Positions 1 through 8,065 of a stretch of 64,000 bases of DNA are shown here, in pieces. How positions within the stretch are numbered: position 1 is the stretch's first letter; the number at the start of each line of letters is the position of its first letter. The stretch lies in the NCBI RefSeq assembly GCF_049445795.1, contig NZ_JBMSDT010000008.1, positions 248,001 through 312,000 of the forward strand. Direction: 5' to 3'. The notes under the pieces were generated by a model, which worked only from the letters and a program-made list of their open reading frames with translations, was not told the origin of the DNA and did no database searches. The translations under genes and the position numbers were made by a program. The DNA is from Larkinella sp049445795. Its GTDB lineage: Bacteria; Bacteroidota; Bacteroidia; Cytophagales; Spirosomataceae.

Positions 1-1
1 T

Positions 2-154
2 CAGAAACTCGATGAGGTCATGTCGAAAGTAGAAACCAGCGCAACCGACCCCAGCCTGAAAGGATTGGCGACGGCCGCCCATCCGCTCGTTCGGACGCAC
101 CTACAGGTTTCGCAGGATGTTCAGAACACCCTGAAAGGGGGCAAGGCCAAATAA
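2..154 (+). CDS. DUF4142 domain protein, C-terminal end only (partial)
   Basis: The reading frame is open from the left edge to a TAA at 152-154 and encodes about 50 residues. It contains DPSLKGLATAAHPLVRTHL followed by QVSQDVQ. This resembles the end of the DUF4142 family, where a DPELKAFA-type helix leads into an LPTLKxHLxxA-type helix. Members are usually exported four-helix-bundle proteins of unknown function, often linked to envelope stress. The start, signal peptide and first helices lie outside the window, so neither length nor export can be judged. A strong hairpin terminator follows at 289-322. The family call rests on this short tail and is moderately sure. Confidence 0.55.
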   Translation, partial: QKLDEVMSKVETSATDPSLKGLATAAHPLVRTHLQVSQDVQNTLKGGKAK

Positions 155-288
155 GTACATTCCCCTGGAACACACTTGAAAACCAGCCTACTGCGATGGG
201 CCGTTGCCTAACTTGTCGGTTTTTCCGACTGCGCAGTTGTATCCTGCTGGTTTCAATAAAAAATAAGAATGTTCATGGATTCATTTTG

Positions 289-322
289 AAAAACGACCGG
301 GCTTCTGCCGGGTCGTTTTTTT
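289..322 (+). terminator. Rho-independent terminator
   Basis: AAAACGACC pairs with GGTCGTTTT, one mismatch follows, then GGC pairs with GCC around a TTCT loop, and a run of seven T closes it. It ends the DUF4142 transcript. The A-rich left flank means it could also act on the leftward transcript of the gene ending at 449. Confidence 0.8.
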
Positions 323-448
323 GTTACCAGCCACGGTATCCGGTAAAATGGGGGAGTCAACCGGATGTAAACCAGTGGGTCATGAACCCGCCCGTCGGGG
401 ATGGTCAGCGCATGCTTCGGCCAGGTTGACCTTATACTTTGATATGTC

Positions 449-1219
449 TCACCGAAACCGATACCCTGTCGCGTCAAATGTATGGTTGATCGGGCCGAAA
501 AAGATTAGTTTCAATGTGCTCGTAGCCGGTTTTCCGTTCACTTTTTCGGAGTAATATTCTTTCTTGGATTGAACGAGCAGTTCATTGGGGCCAAGCGAGG
601 ACGAAAAATTGATGCTGTGGGCATCCGGCAACTTGGCTTCCAGGGCAATTTCATTGAACAGATACAGCGGATACGAATTGAACGGAACCTCGGCTACCCA
701 AAGCCATTCGGTATCCTGACGACCCAGACTGGCCCGGTATTCGGTCGCGGTCAGGCCGTACTGGCTTCCCTCCCGGCCCGTGGGACGGTAGCGTTGCTGA
801 AACCGGTTGTGACAGGCCGTAGCGCGGTTGGGCGCATAATACGCTTTGCCGACGTTGTAGCGCATGATGACCTTTCCTTCGTACTTGTCCGAGACATACA
901 CCCGGTAGGTTCCATCCGGCTCACCGGTAACGAACGTATAACCGCCCACCACGCCCGGAAAGCTCAGATTGGCCAGTTTACGGTCGAATCCAAACTGACC
1001 GGTTTTGGAATTCAGCAGCACCTGATACCGGACTACGGAGCCATTGTAGTCGGTCTGTTCATACACCAGCACCCGGTCAAAAATTAGTTTGACGGGTGCA
1101 GCAGCGCGGGGACTGGCTGCCATTGCCAGCTCGGCCTGGGCATACAACGGCAAACTACCTTGTCCCAATAAACACATCATTCCTACAGTTCTCACAAAGG
1201 CAATAAACCGTTTCTTCAT
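449..1219 (-). CDS. Secreted protein of unknown function
   Basis: 256 residues. The N-terminus MKKRFIAFVRTVGMMCLLG followed by a hydrophobic stretch and LYAQA is a clear Sec signal peptide with cleavage near AQA. I do not recognise the mature part as a named family. It is rich in aromatic residues and short beta-type stretches, such as VLVYEQTDYNGSVVRYQVLL and DGTYRVYVSDKYEGKVIMRY, with one cysteine near residue 136. This suggests an all-beta periplasmic or outer-surface protein. The ATG at 1219 is well placed for the signal peptide. The gene is divergent from lpxH and stands alone. Confidence 0.7.
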   Translation of the reverse strand: MKKRFIAFVRTVGMMCLLGQGSLPLYAQAELAMAASPRAAAPVKLIFDRVLVYEQTDYNGSVVRYQVLLNSKTGQFGFDRKLANLSFPGVVGGYTFVTGEPDGTYRVYVSDKYEGKVIMRYNVGKAYYAPNRATACHNRFQQRYRPTGREGSQYGLTATEYRASLGRQDTEWLWVAEVPFNSYPLYLFNEIALEAKLPDAHSINFSSSLGPNELLVQSKKEYYSEKVNGKPATSTLKLIFFGPINHTFDATGYRFR

Positions 1220-1305
1220 AGCATCTCGGCAAAATGGAGTTAATAACGCGAGGGTATCTTTTCAGAATGCAATATGCAAGTTTCGCAGTGTATGAAGCAA
1301 TATAG

Positions 1306-1313
1306 TACCTTTG
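1306..1313 (+). promoter_or_regulatory. -7 element of the lpxH promoter
   Basis: TACCTTTG matches the Bacteroidota -7 consensus TAnnTTTG and lies 20 bases before the lpxH ATG. This implies a very short leader. A GTTTCG near 1280 is a weak -33 candidate. Confidence 0.6.
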
Positions 1314-1332
1314 TATTTCTGAAAAAAGATTC

Positions 1333-2112
1333 ATGTTTGACACCGACCACCTGCCGCTCCCACCCAACCGGGCTGTTTATTTTGCATCTGATTTTCATTT
1401 AGGAATGCCCACACCAGGTGTCAGTCGGGAACGTGAACGGCGCGTCATTCGCTGGCTCGATACTGTCCGGACCGATGCGGAGGCTATTTTTCTGGTCGGC
1501 GATGTGTTCGATTTCTGGTTTGAATACCGGGAGGTCATCCCGAAAGGATTTAGCCGGTTACAGGGCAAACTGGCCGAACTGGCCGATAGCGGCCTGAAAA
1601 TTGTTCTGTTCAAGGGTAACCACGACCTGTGGATGGCCGACTATTTTACGGAAGAAATGGGCATTCCCGTTTATCGGCTACCCCGCACCTACGAGATTGC
1701 CGGAAAGCGGTTTCTGATCGGCCACGGCGACGGCCTGGGTCCGGGCGACTTCAAATACAAACAGCTCAAGAAGGTCTTCGAAAATCCGCTGGCCCGCTGG
1801 CTGTTTAGCTGGTTACACCCCGACATCGGCGTGACGTTCGGCAACGGCTGGTCACGTCGCCGGAAAGAGGCCGAGCAGCATAAAACCGAGCTTTTTAAAG
1901 GCGAAGCCTACGAGTGGATCTTCCAGTATTGCCGGGAAGTGGAAGCCCGACAGCACCACGATTACTACATTTTTGGCCACCGGCACCTCGCTCTTGACCT
2001 AGCCGTCAACGAAACCAGCCGCTACATCAACCTGGGCGAATGGATCAACCACAAAAACACCTACGCCCGGTTCGATGGTCAAACGACGCAATTGTTGCGG
2101 TTTGAGGGGTGA
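1333..2112 (+). CDS. lpxH: UDP-2,3-diacylglucosamine diphosphatase (LpxH-type)
   Basis: This is a 259-residue calcineurin-like metallophosphoesterase. The metal-binding motifs appear in order: SDFHLG (19-24), GDVFDFW (56-62), GNHD (95-98), GHGD (130-133) and FGHRH near residue 215. The family hydrolyses UDP-2,3-diacylglucosamine to lipid X and UMP at the inner face of the cytoplasmic membrane, the fourth step of lipid A synthesis. The spacing of the motifs and the length fit LpxH rather than LpxG or LpxI. The ATG lies just after a TAnnTTTG element. A general metallophosphoesterase of the same fold is the main alternative. Confidence 0.88.
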   Translation: MFDTDHLPLPPNRAVYFASDFHLGMPTPGVSRERERRVIRWLDTVRTDAEAIFLVGDVFDFWFEYREVIPKGFSRLQGKLAELADSGLKIVLFKGNHDLWMADYFTEEMGIPVYRLPRTYEIAGKRFLIGHGDGLGPGDFKYKQLKKVFENPLARWLFSWLHPDIGVTFGNGWSRRRKEAEQHKTELFKGEAYEWIFQYCREVEARQHHDYYIFGHRHLALDLAVNETSRYINLGEWINHKNTYARFDGQTTQLLRFEG

Positions 2113-2115
2113 GTG

Positions 2116-2225
2116 CGGTTTTTATTTCGATATTCGTTATTCAATATTCGGTGTTCGTTATTCAATATTCGTTATTTAAATATTGAACATCGAATAACGA
2201 ATATCGAACACCGAAATAAAAACCG
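2116..2225. repeat. Word-mosaic inverted repeat (ATATTCGTTATTCA type)
   Basis: Outer arms CGGTTTTTATTTCG and CGAAATAAAAACCG pair perfectly over 14 bases. The interior is made of variants of ATATTCG, TTATTCA and GTGTTCG that fold imperfectly on each other. It fills the gap between the convergent ends of lpxH and the next gene. A relative with the same words lies at 53418-53497. Confidence 0.85.
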
Positions 2226-2233
2226 TAAACCGT

Positions 2234-2965
2234 CTAATTGTTCTTGAGAATATCCTGCCGTGAGAGACCTTCTTTCGGGGTGGCATTCAGTTCCTGCCGG
2301 AATTCTTTTTTCTTCAAGTCACCATTTTTAACGGACTTGATGAAACTCGCCCAGGCAAACGGGTTCAGGAACGGAATGGTGGTCAACTGCGTCCGACCGG
2401 TCAGCGACTCACGCCCGTACCATTGCTGATTGAGGTAATACCGGTAGTTGGCGGCTGCGCTCATGGGCGTCAGGGCAGCCAGGCGTTGCATCGACTCGGC
2501 GCTGGTGTTACGGGCCAGGTTTTCCCGCTCTTTCTCATCGGGCAGCTTGAGGTTGACAAACGCCTGTTTGAAAAGCTCTTCGGTCGGGTACGGATACACC
2601 TTTACCTCCGTCAGCATTTGCACATCTTCCTGCATGGCTACCACCGCCGAATACGACGTTTCGGTGAGCCGTCGCGGAATAATGTGGTATTGCTTCTTAT
2701 ACCCGACATAACTGAACACCACGCTATCACCGGGGAAAACCGGGATCGCGAAATACCCGTTGGTGTTCGATAAAACGCCCCGGCCCGCCCTTGGAATGGA
2801 AATATAGGCTTCCGGCAACGGCTCAGAGGTTGCACCAGCCGTGATAATCCCGGTAAACATGATCAGTTTTTCCTGACCCTGTGCCTGGGCCGTTGAAACA
2901 TGGGTCAGAACCAGCCCCAGGCCAACGACCAAACCAGCCAATATGGTCAACCATGAATTCTTCAT
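2234..2965 (-). CDS. Exported protein with carboxypeptidase-like regulatory domain
   Basis: About 243 residues from the ATG at 2965. The longer frame begins at a TTG and has no signal sequence of its own. The N-terminus MKNSWLTILAGLVVGLGLVL followed by STAQA is a signal peptide. Next comes a beta-sandwich segment of the CarboxypepD_reg type: TGIITAGATSEPLPEAYISI, then GVLSNTNGYFAIPV and FSYVGYKK. This domain normally sits at the front of TonB receptors, but no plug or barrel follows. The C-terminal half has LFKQAFVNLKLPDEKE and NPFAWASFIKSVKNGDLKKK, typical of stand-alone periplasmic or outer-membrane proteins in Bacteroidota. Function unknown. Confidence 0.75.
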   Translation of the reverse strand: MKNSWLTILAGLVVGLGLVLTHVSTAQAQGQEKLIMFTGIITAGATSEPLPEAYISIPRAGRGVLSNTNGYFAIPVFPGDSVVFSYVGYKKQYHIIPRRLTETSYSAVVAMQEDVQMLTEVKVYPYPTEELFKQAFVNLKLPDEKERENLARNTSAESMQRLAALTPMSAAANYRYYLNQQWYGRESLTGRTQLTTIPFLNPFAWASFIKSVKNGDLKKKEFRQELNATPKEGLSRQDILKNN

Positions 2966-3054
2966 ATCTCTATCTAAAACGCCCGGCAACCGGACGTATT
3001 GTTTTTTTGTTTGTCGTACCCGGTTTTTGCCTGATCCGTAAATAAACTCCCAAA

Positions 3055-3888
3055 TTACGCAAATAGCTTTAAAAATGTGATAATAAACGGAGCTGCCAGC
3101 AGTAGGCCGTCGAAACGATCCAGAAAACCGCCGTGCCCCGGGATGGTGGTGCCGGAGTCTTTGATGGCAATGCTTCGTTTAAACAACGATTCGACCAGAT
3201 CGCCATACGTTCCTGTGACCACGATGATGGCTCCGACGCAATACCACTCCCACGGCCGGAGGTCATCGACGAACAAAGCCAGAAAAAACGCGATAAGCGC
3301 AGCCGCCAGTGCGCCCCCGACGGCTCCCTCCCAGGATTTTTTGGGTGACACCCGCTCAAATAGTTTCCGCCGTCCGAACTTGGTCCCGGCAAAATAAGCC
3401 CCGATGTCGCTGGCCCATAACAACACCAGACACCCCAACATCAGACCCGGATGGTACGTTCCACCGCGCAAGGCCAGCACATTCAGCAGGGCAAACGGAA
3501 CGGCGACATAAATCAGCCCCAGAAACGTAAATCCGATGTTGGTGAACGGTTTCAGATCCCGCTTTTTATACAGTTTGATCAGAAAAATCATCGAGCAGGC
3601 CGGACAGATCAGAAAATAACTGTCGTAGTTGACAATCTGCTTTTCAATCAGATACGTCAGGATACAAATCAGGCAACCGACCGCCGTTCCGTAATACGTC
3701 AGGGGCTGGTTGCCGTCCAGACCGAGCAGTTTGTAAAATTCCAGTTGCGTCAGGGCGCTGATTGCACAGAACAACAAGGCAAATGTCCAGTCGCTGTACC
3801 AGATCCCAAACAAAATGATAACAACCCCAACCGCAGCCGTGATGACGCGCTGTTGCAGGTTACTCATCTGATTTAAACGTTCTCTCAT
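3055..3888 (-). CDS. cdsA: Phosphatidate cytidylyltransferase
   Basis: 277 residues from the ATG at 3888; an alternative ATG lies at 3867, and the longer frame starts at a TTG. It converts phosphatidic acid and CTP to CDP-diacylglycerol, the branch point of phospholipid synthesis, in the inner membrane. There are about eight hydrophobic segments. The family signature near the C-terminus is intact: SLFKRSIAIKDSG followed by IPGHGGFLDR, which carries the Lys, Asp and His-Gly-Gly of the active site. It is divergent from the small exported protein at 4054. No partner phospholipid gene is visible in the window. Confidence 0.95.
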   Translation of the reverse strand: MRERLNQMSNLQQRVITAAVGVVIILFGIWYSDWTFALLFCAISALTQLEFYKLLGLDGNQPLTYYGTAVGCLICILTYLIEKQIVNYDSYFLICPACSMIFLIKLYKKRDLKPFTNIGFTFLGLIYVAVPFALLNVLALRGGTYHPGLMLGCLVLLWASDIGAYFAGTKFGRRKLFERVSPKKSWEGAVGGALAAALIAFFLALFVDDLRPWEWYCVGAIIVVTGTYGDLVESLFKRSIAIKDSGTTIPGHGGFLDRFDGLLLAAPFIITFLKLFA

Positions 3889-3977
3889 GCAGAAAGGCAA
3901 CTACAAATCCGGGTGGTTGATCCGGCGAAAATAACAAAATACGATCAGCTCCTTCATACCGAACTTCCCTTTCCGTC

Positions 3978-3985
3978 TATTTTTG
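3978..3985 (+). promoter_or_regulatory. -7 element upstream of the gene at 4054
   Basis: TATTTTTG fits TAnnTTTG and lies about 70 bases before the ATG at 4054. It supports that ATG over the upstream GTG at 3913, which would lie before the promoter. No convincing -33 element is seen. Confidence 0.5.
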
Positions 3986-4053
3986 CCGTTATTTACACTT
4001 CAAATCAACAGAGCGCTGAGGATCGGCGTTCTACTCACTGCCCTGCGCTCCGT

Positions 4054-4590
4054 ATGTTTTCAGTTTTGCTTGGCTTGTTTCTGCAGTGGACGGGGATTGG
4101 TCAACAACCCGAGTATGATCTCCGTTCGCTTCGCTGGGGAATGACCCAGAAAGAAGTGATGATTACCGAAGTTTCGCCCCCCTTTCGGACGACCGATTCG
4201 ACCCTTCACTACCGCCAGCGCTGGTTTTACAATTTCCCGGCTACGGTACGGTTTACTTTCGTGAATGACCAGTTGGCCGGGGCACTGTATATTTTTACCG
4301 ACCGCCACCATATCCGGGCCCAGCAGCATTGGGAAGATTACGAGACGGTTTACGGCATTCTGACGGAGCGTTACGGCAAGCCTTCGGGGGATTATTCGTC
4401 CTGGAATTACCCGCTGTACAAAGACCGGAAAGAGCGCTACGGCGATGCGGTTTTGCTGGGCCACTTAAGCCGATCGAGCGTTTGGGAAACCAGCCGGACC
4501 GTGATCACGCTGGAAATTTCGGGCAAACCCACGGAAGGCATTCATACGGTGGTTTCGTACGCAAAAAAGGCGGTTCCCAAACCGGAATGA
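4054..4590 (+). CDS. Small exported protein, unknown function
   Basis: 178 residues from the ATG at 4054. The upstream GTG-started extension is not protein-like. MFSVLLGLFLQWTGIGQQ is a short signal peptide. The mature part begins with LRSLRWGMTQKEVMITE, the WGM-x3-EV pattern seen at the start of many small exported proteins that monitor or modify other proteins. It goes on with FPATVRFTFVNDQLAGALYIF, where a predicted beta sheet is followed by a helix (ILTERYGKPSG). I know no function for it. It converges on the DUF2007 gene, leaving 17 bases between stop codons. Confidence 0.65.
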   Translation: MFSVLLGLFLQWTGIGQQPEYDLRSLRWGMTQKEVMITEVSPPFRTTDSTLHYRQRWFYNFPATVRFTFVNDQLAGALYIFTDRHHIRAQQHWEDYETVYGILTERYGKPSGDYSSWNYPLYKDRKERYGDAVLLGHLSRSSVWETSRTVITLEISGKPTEGIHTVVSYAKKAVPKPE

Positions 4591-4607
4591 CAACCGACTA
4601 ACCACGC

Positions 4608-4817
4608 TCAGTACTCCAAATCAGCCGCGATCAGGTGAATTTTGGCCAGCGCGGCATCTTCGGCCTGAACATACACCTCGCAGTTTCCCAGCAAATAATT
4701 ACTGTCTTTCTTGTTGACGACAACGGCCTGAATTTCGTGGCCGGCTAACACAACTTTGGCCAGTTCGGCCCGGTGAATGGCGGGTGTCACCAGTACTCTC
4801 TCCCACTGATCAGACAT
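4608..4817 (-). CDS. DUF2007 family protein
   Basis: 69 residues. The pattern ...LAKVVLAGHEIQAVVVNKKDS followed by GNCEVYVQAEDAALA is that of DUF2007, a small single-domain alpha/beta fold annotated as a putative signal-transducing protein. Its first 8 bases overlap the end of the CPBP protease gene, so the two are translationally coupled. This pairing suggests a shared role, but none is established. Confidence 0.85.
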   Translation of the reverse strand: MSDQWERVLVTPAIHRAELAKVVLAGHEIQAVVVNKKDSNYLLGNCEVYVQAEDAALAKIHLIAADLEY

Positions 4818-5766
4818 ACGGCTGGGACGGCAATTGGTTCGATTTTCGGAAAAAGGTTAACAAACCTATTGTTAAAAGTAAGGAAACTATCGCGCCGGTC
4901 AAAGGAACGGAATCCGTATTTTCAATGTCGATCGAAATCAGTTTCCGGTGGTACAGCCACACCATCAGGACCGTAAAACCGTTGTTGACCGTATGGGCCA
5001 GAATGGGTACCCAGATGTTTCCGGACCAAACATAGAGGTAGCCAAACAAAGCGCCCAGCAGCGTCCGCGGCACAAACCCGAAAAACTGAACGTGAATGGC
5101 GCTAAAAATCAGCGCCGATACCCAGATGGCAACGTGCACATTACCGCTCCACTCCGCCAGCTTCCGTTGGACCAATCCCCGAAACAGCACTTCCTCGCCA
5201 ATGCCCGGAATGACGCCAATCACCAGCAACGCAAAAACCAGATCCAGTGGTGAGGTAAAATCGGTTAGGAACTCGGTCAGCCCCGACAACTGATCTTCTT
5301 TTTGCCGCATCCAGTTTTCAAGTCCCTGCCAGGAATCCGGCAAGTCGATTCCCTGATTCCACTCGATGATCAGTCCGTTTAACGGCATGAACGCGATGGT
5401 CAACAGCGCCACCAGCCCGACAGCCCGCACCGCCCCCAGCGGCCGGGCGTTGAAATCGGCCCAGGACCGGCGTTCGATCCAGCGCTGAAACAGCAGGCTC
5501 GGGAGCAGAAACGAACACAAATGGCTAACGGCCTGAATCAGCATCAGCAGGTGCCAGCTTCCCGGATGATCGGCCGGATTCGTCAGCAGATCGGCCACGT
5601 CGGTGACCGACTGGCTACCATCCAGAGCCGCCCAACCGGCGATCAGAAAACCGGCCAGCAAGCCGCCCAGCGACATGCCCAGCAGCACAAAGCCCAGCAA
5701 GACCAGCAGACTGCGAAACGGATGCAAAGCACGCGACGAGGGGGGCGTAGAGCGGAAGTCTTCCAT
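4810..5766 (-). CDS. CPBP-family intramembrane metalloprotease
   Basis: 318 residues with about eight membrane segments. The glutamate motif EEVLFRG is at 191-197, the first histidine motif (SAIHVQFFGF) has its His at 225, and the last motif HTVNN is at 258-262. Together these are the metal-binding residues of the CAAX protease/bacteriocin-processing (CPBP, Abi) family. Substrates of bacterial members are mostly unknown; proposed roles are maturation of prenylated or bacteriocin-like peptides and cleavage of membrane regulators. The gene is cotranscribed with and overlaps DUF2007 downstream, and is divergent from dusB. Confidence 0.9.
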   Translation of the reverse strand: MEDFRSTPPSSRALHPFRSLLVLLGFVLLGMSLGGLLAGFLIAGWAALDGSQSVTDVADLLTNPADHPGSWHLLMLIQAVSHLCSFLLPSLLFQRWIERRSWADFNARPLGAVRAVGLVALLTIAFMPLNGLIIEWNQGIDLPDSWQGLENWMRQKEDQLSGLTEFLTDFTSPLDLVFALLVIGVIPGIGEEVLFRGLVQRKLAEWSGNVHVAIWVSALIFSAIHVQFFGFVPRTLLGALFGYLYVWSGNIWVPILAHTVNNGFTVLMVWLYHRKLISIDIENTDSVPLTGAIVSLLLTIGLLTFFRKSNQLPSQPYV

Positions 5767-5876
5767 AATTGCCGTAAATTTACGGCCAAACCGGCAAGCT
5801 TTTCATTCTCTGAGCGGTTTTTTATCCGGATTCGGAGGTGAGCGAACATCTTTTAAAACCGGCTTGTTAGCAAGGT

Positions 5877-6869
5877 ATGGTTAAAATTGGAACAATCGAA
5901 CTGGGCGACTTCCCGTTGCTGCTGGCCCCGATGGAAGACGTGAGCGATCCGCCGTTCCGGGCGGTGTGCAAAGCCAACGGCGCGGATTTGATGTATACCG
6001 AGTTTATTTCGTCGGAAGGACTGATTCGCGACGCGGCCAAGAGTGTTCAGAAGCTTGATATTTTTGAATACGAGCGGCCCATCGGCATCCAGCTTTTCGG
6101 CTCCGATATCGAAACGATGCGGGCCTGTTCCGAGATTGCCTCGCGGGTTAGCCCGGATTTGATCGACATTAACTATGGCTGTCCGGTCAAGAACGTCGCC
6201 TGTCGGGGCGCCGGGGCGGCTTTGTTGCAGGATATTCCTAAGATGGTCAAAATGACCGAAGCCGTTGTAAAAGCCACGCACCTGCCCGTGACGGTCAAAA
6301 CCCGGCTGGGCTGGGACGACAGCACGAAGAACATTCTGGACGTAGCCGAACGCTTGCAAGACATTGGTATTCAGGCGCTGACCATTCACGGCCGGACGCG
6401 GGTGCAGATGTACAAGGGCGAGGCCGACTGGACGCTGATTGGCCGGGTCAAGGAAAACCCGCGCATCCGGATTCCGATTTTCGGCAATGGCGACATCGAC
6501 AGTCCGGAAAAAGCCCTGGCCTACAAAAACCGCTACGGCGTCGACGGCATCATGATCGGTCGCGCCAGCATCGGCTATCCGTGGGTCTTCAACGAAATCA
6601 AGCACTTCCTCCGAACCGGAGAGCACCTGGTGGCCCCTACCCTGGCCGACCGGGTGGCGGTTTGCAAACAGCACCTGGAGTTCTCGATCCGCTGGAAAGG
6701 TGAAAAAACCGGTATTTTCGAAATGCGCCGGCATTACACCAACTATTTCAAAGGTCTGGACAATTTCAAACCGTTCCGGCTCCGACTGGTGCAGGCCGAT
6801 ACGTTTGGAGAAATTGCCGGAATTCTGGACGAAATCACCGAAACCTACGAAATGGCGACTCTTCAATGA
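5877..6869 (+). CDS. dusB: tRNA dihydrouridine synthase (DusB type)
   Basis: 330 residues. This is an FMN-dependent TIM-barrel enzyme that reduces uridines in the D-loop of tRNA using NADPH. The start LLLAPMEDVSDPPFR is the family N-terminal FMN loop. DINYGCPVKNVACRGAGAALL carries the catalytic Cys at 102, TVKTRLGWDD the substrate-contacting Lys, and TIHGRTR with IFGNGDI and GIMIGRASIGYPW the phosphate-binding end of the barrel. Length and motif order fit DusB (nifR3) rather than DusA or DusC. Its stop overlaps by 7 bases the stop of the convergent glycosyltransferase gene. Confidence 0.92.
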   Translation: MVKIGTIELGDFPLLLAPMEDVSDPPFRAVCKANGADLMYTEFISSEGLIRDAAKSVQKLDIFEYERPIGIQLFGSDIETMRACSEIASRVSPDLIDINYGCPVKNVACRGAGAALLQDIPKMVKMTEAVVKATHLPVTVKTRLGWDDSTKNILDVAERLQDIGIQALTIHGRTRVQMYKGEADWTLIGRVKENPRIRIPIFGNGDIDSPEKALAYKNRYGVDGIMIGRASIGYPWVFNEIKHFLRTGEHLVAPTLADRVAVCKQHLEFSIRWKGEKTGIFEMRRHYTNYFKGLDNFKPFRLRLVQADTFGEIAGILDEITETYEMATLQ

Positions 6870-7687
6870 TCGGAGATCGACCACTGATCGAACCGCAGAA
6901 CCGGTTTTGTTTTCATGGATAACCCCTGATCCTTGATTTCCTGCAATTTTGAATATTTGATCACCGGGTACATAGCCGACAACAAGGCCCAGGTAAAGCC
7001 CGGATACCCATCGAACAAGCCGCCTTTGACAAAATAAATTTTCACAAACGTAAACAGAAACCGGGCACCTTGCAGGGCTACGTTGGCCTTTTTCTGCCGG
7101 GCTGCCATTTCGTGCGCACTCAGGGTCGTATACTGGTTCAGTTTCAGCACGTAATCGTGGAGCGATCCATAGCTGTAGTGGATCAACAGGCCCGACAAAT
7201 GCCCGACAGTTCCTTCGACTTGTACGGATTCATGCACCGATGCGGGTGTCATTCGTCCTTTTCTTCGGTTGAATAACCGTAAAATGGGCTGTCGGCTCTG
7301 CCCGCCATACCGCAAAATCCGACCCAGAAAAATAAGGCTGCGGGGCAGCGTATAGCCTGCGTAATCCGAAGCGCTGGTAGCCACGACAGTTGCAATTTCG
7401 TTCGCCAGCGGAGCGGTTACAATCTCGTCGGCATCGAGAACCAATACCCAGTCGTGCCGGGCCTGGTCGATGGCAAACTGCTTCTGCGTCCCAAACCCAT
7501 CGAATTTTCGGTGCAGGATTCGACCATTGAATGTCTGGGCGATCGACAGCGTGGAATCCGTACTTCCCGAATCGACAATCACAAGGTCATCCGCCCAATC
7601 GGCAACCGATTCGAGCGCCTGTTTCAGCGTCCGCTCGGCGTTGAGCGTAATCATGACAACGGAAAGCGGTATTTTAGGATTTTTCAT
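6863..7687 (-). CDS. Family 2 glycosyltransferase, KdtX/WaaE-like
   Basis: 274 residues. The GT-A fold shows SVVMITLNAERTL, then VIVDSGSTDSTL and the metal-binding VLDADE near residue 88. A short amphipathic stretch ends the protein, and no clear membrane anchor is seen. The DSGSTDST and DADE motifs with the following PRSLIFLGRILRYGG segment are those of the KdtX/WaaE group, which add glucose or related sugars to the lipopolysaccharide inner core. The substrate here is not known. The gene stands alone, convergent with dusB. Confidence 0.8.
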   Translation of the reverse strand: MKNPKIPLSVVMITLNAERTLKQALESVADWADDLVIVDSGSTDSTLSIAQTFNGRILHRKFDGFGTQKQFAIDQARHDWVLVLDADEIVTAPLANEIATVVATSASDYAGYTLPRSLIFLGRILRYGGQSRQPILRLFNRRKGRMTPASVHESVQVEGTVGHLSGLLIHYSYGSLHDYVLKLNQYTTLSAHEMAARQKKANVALQGARFLFTFVKIYFVKGGLFDGYPGFTWALLSAMYPVIKYSKLQEIKDQGLSMKTKPVLRFDQWSISDH

Positions 7688-8065
7688 CGGGCTGATTGCG
7701 TGTGGACGGTGAGTAGTGATCGGCTTGGTTGCCGGACGTTTGTCTTTACGAAACTACCGATCGATTTTGCCCGAGATGCCGGTTTTTTTTGAATAATAAT
7801 TGACCTTTTCATACCCAGTCTGAGACCAATTCGTTGTGTTTTTCATTGAAAATCAGTTTATTAGTAATAGAGATGGGTACTAAAAAGTAAGACAGTTTTT
7901 CGGTAAAGTCCGTTGCATGTCCATACGCAACTCGACCGCCTGCCGTTGCGATTTCTTTCGACACTTCCTCAACAGAATAGCAACAACCTCATTTTCAACC
8001 TTTTACTATGCCAACTTTTTTACTACTGGCAGAACCAAACCGATGCACCGGGTGGTTATTTCAGT
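7688..8065. other. 378-base divergent gap without a gene
   Basis: It lies between the 5' ends of the glycosyltransferase and the EamA transporter. An open frame begins at a TTG at 7913, but its product is not protein-like before the ATG at 8066. The gap holds one dyad (7878-7889) and several T runs. I see no RNA gene and no full TAnnTTTG promoter in it. Confidence 0.6.
7878..7889. promoter_or_regulatory. Candidate operator dyad TACT-AAAA-AGTA
   Basis: TACTAAAAAGTA is a short dyad centred in the long divergent gap. It is about 180 bases before the EamA start and is the only clean dyad there. It resembles sites of winged-helix regulators such as the HxlR family, but no such regulator is in the window. 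Confidence 0.3.

Noticed and set aside
5853..6884. Long minus-strand open frame opposite dusB (343 codons)
   Set aside because: It is a shadow of dusB: the sense strand has all Dus motifs, and the antisense product is rich in His, Arg and Gln without any recognisable domain.
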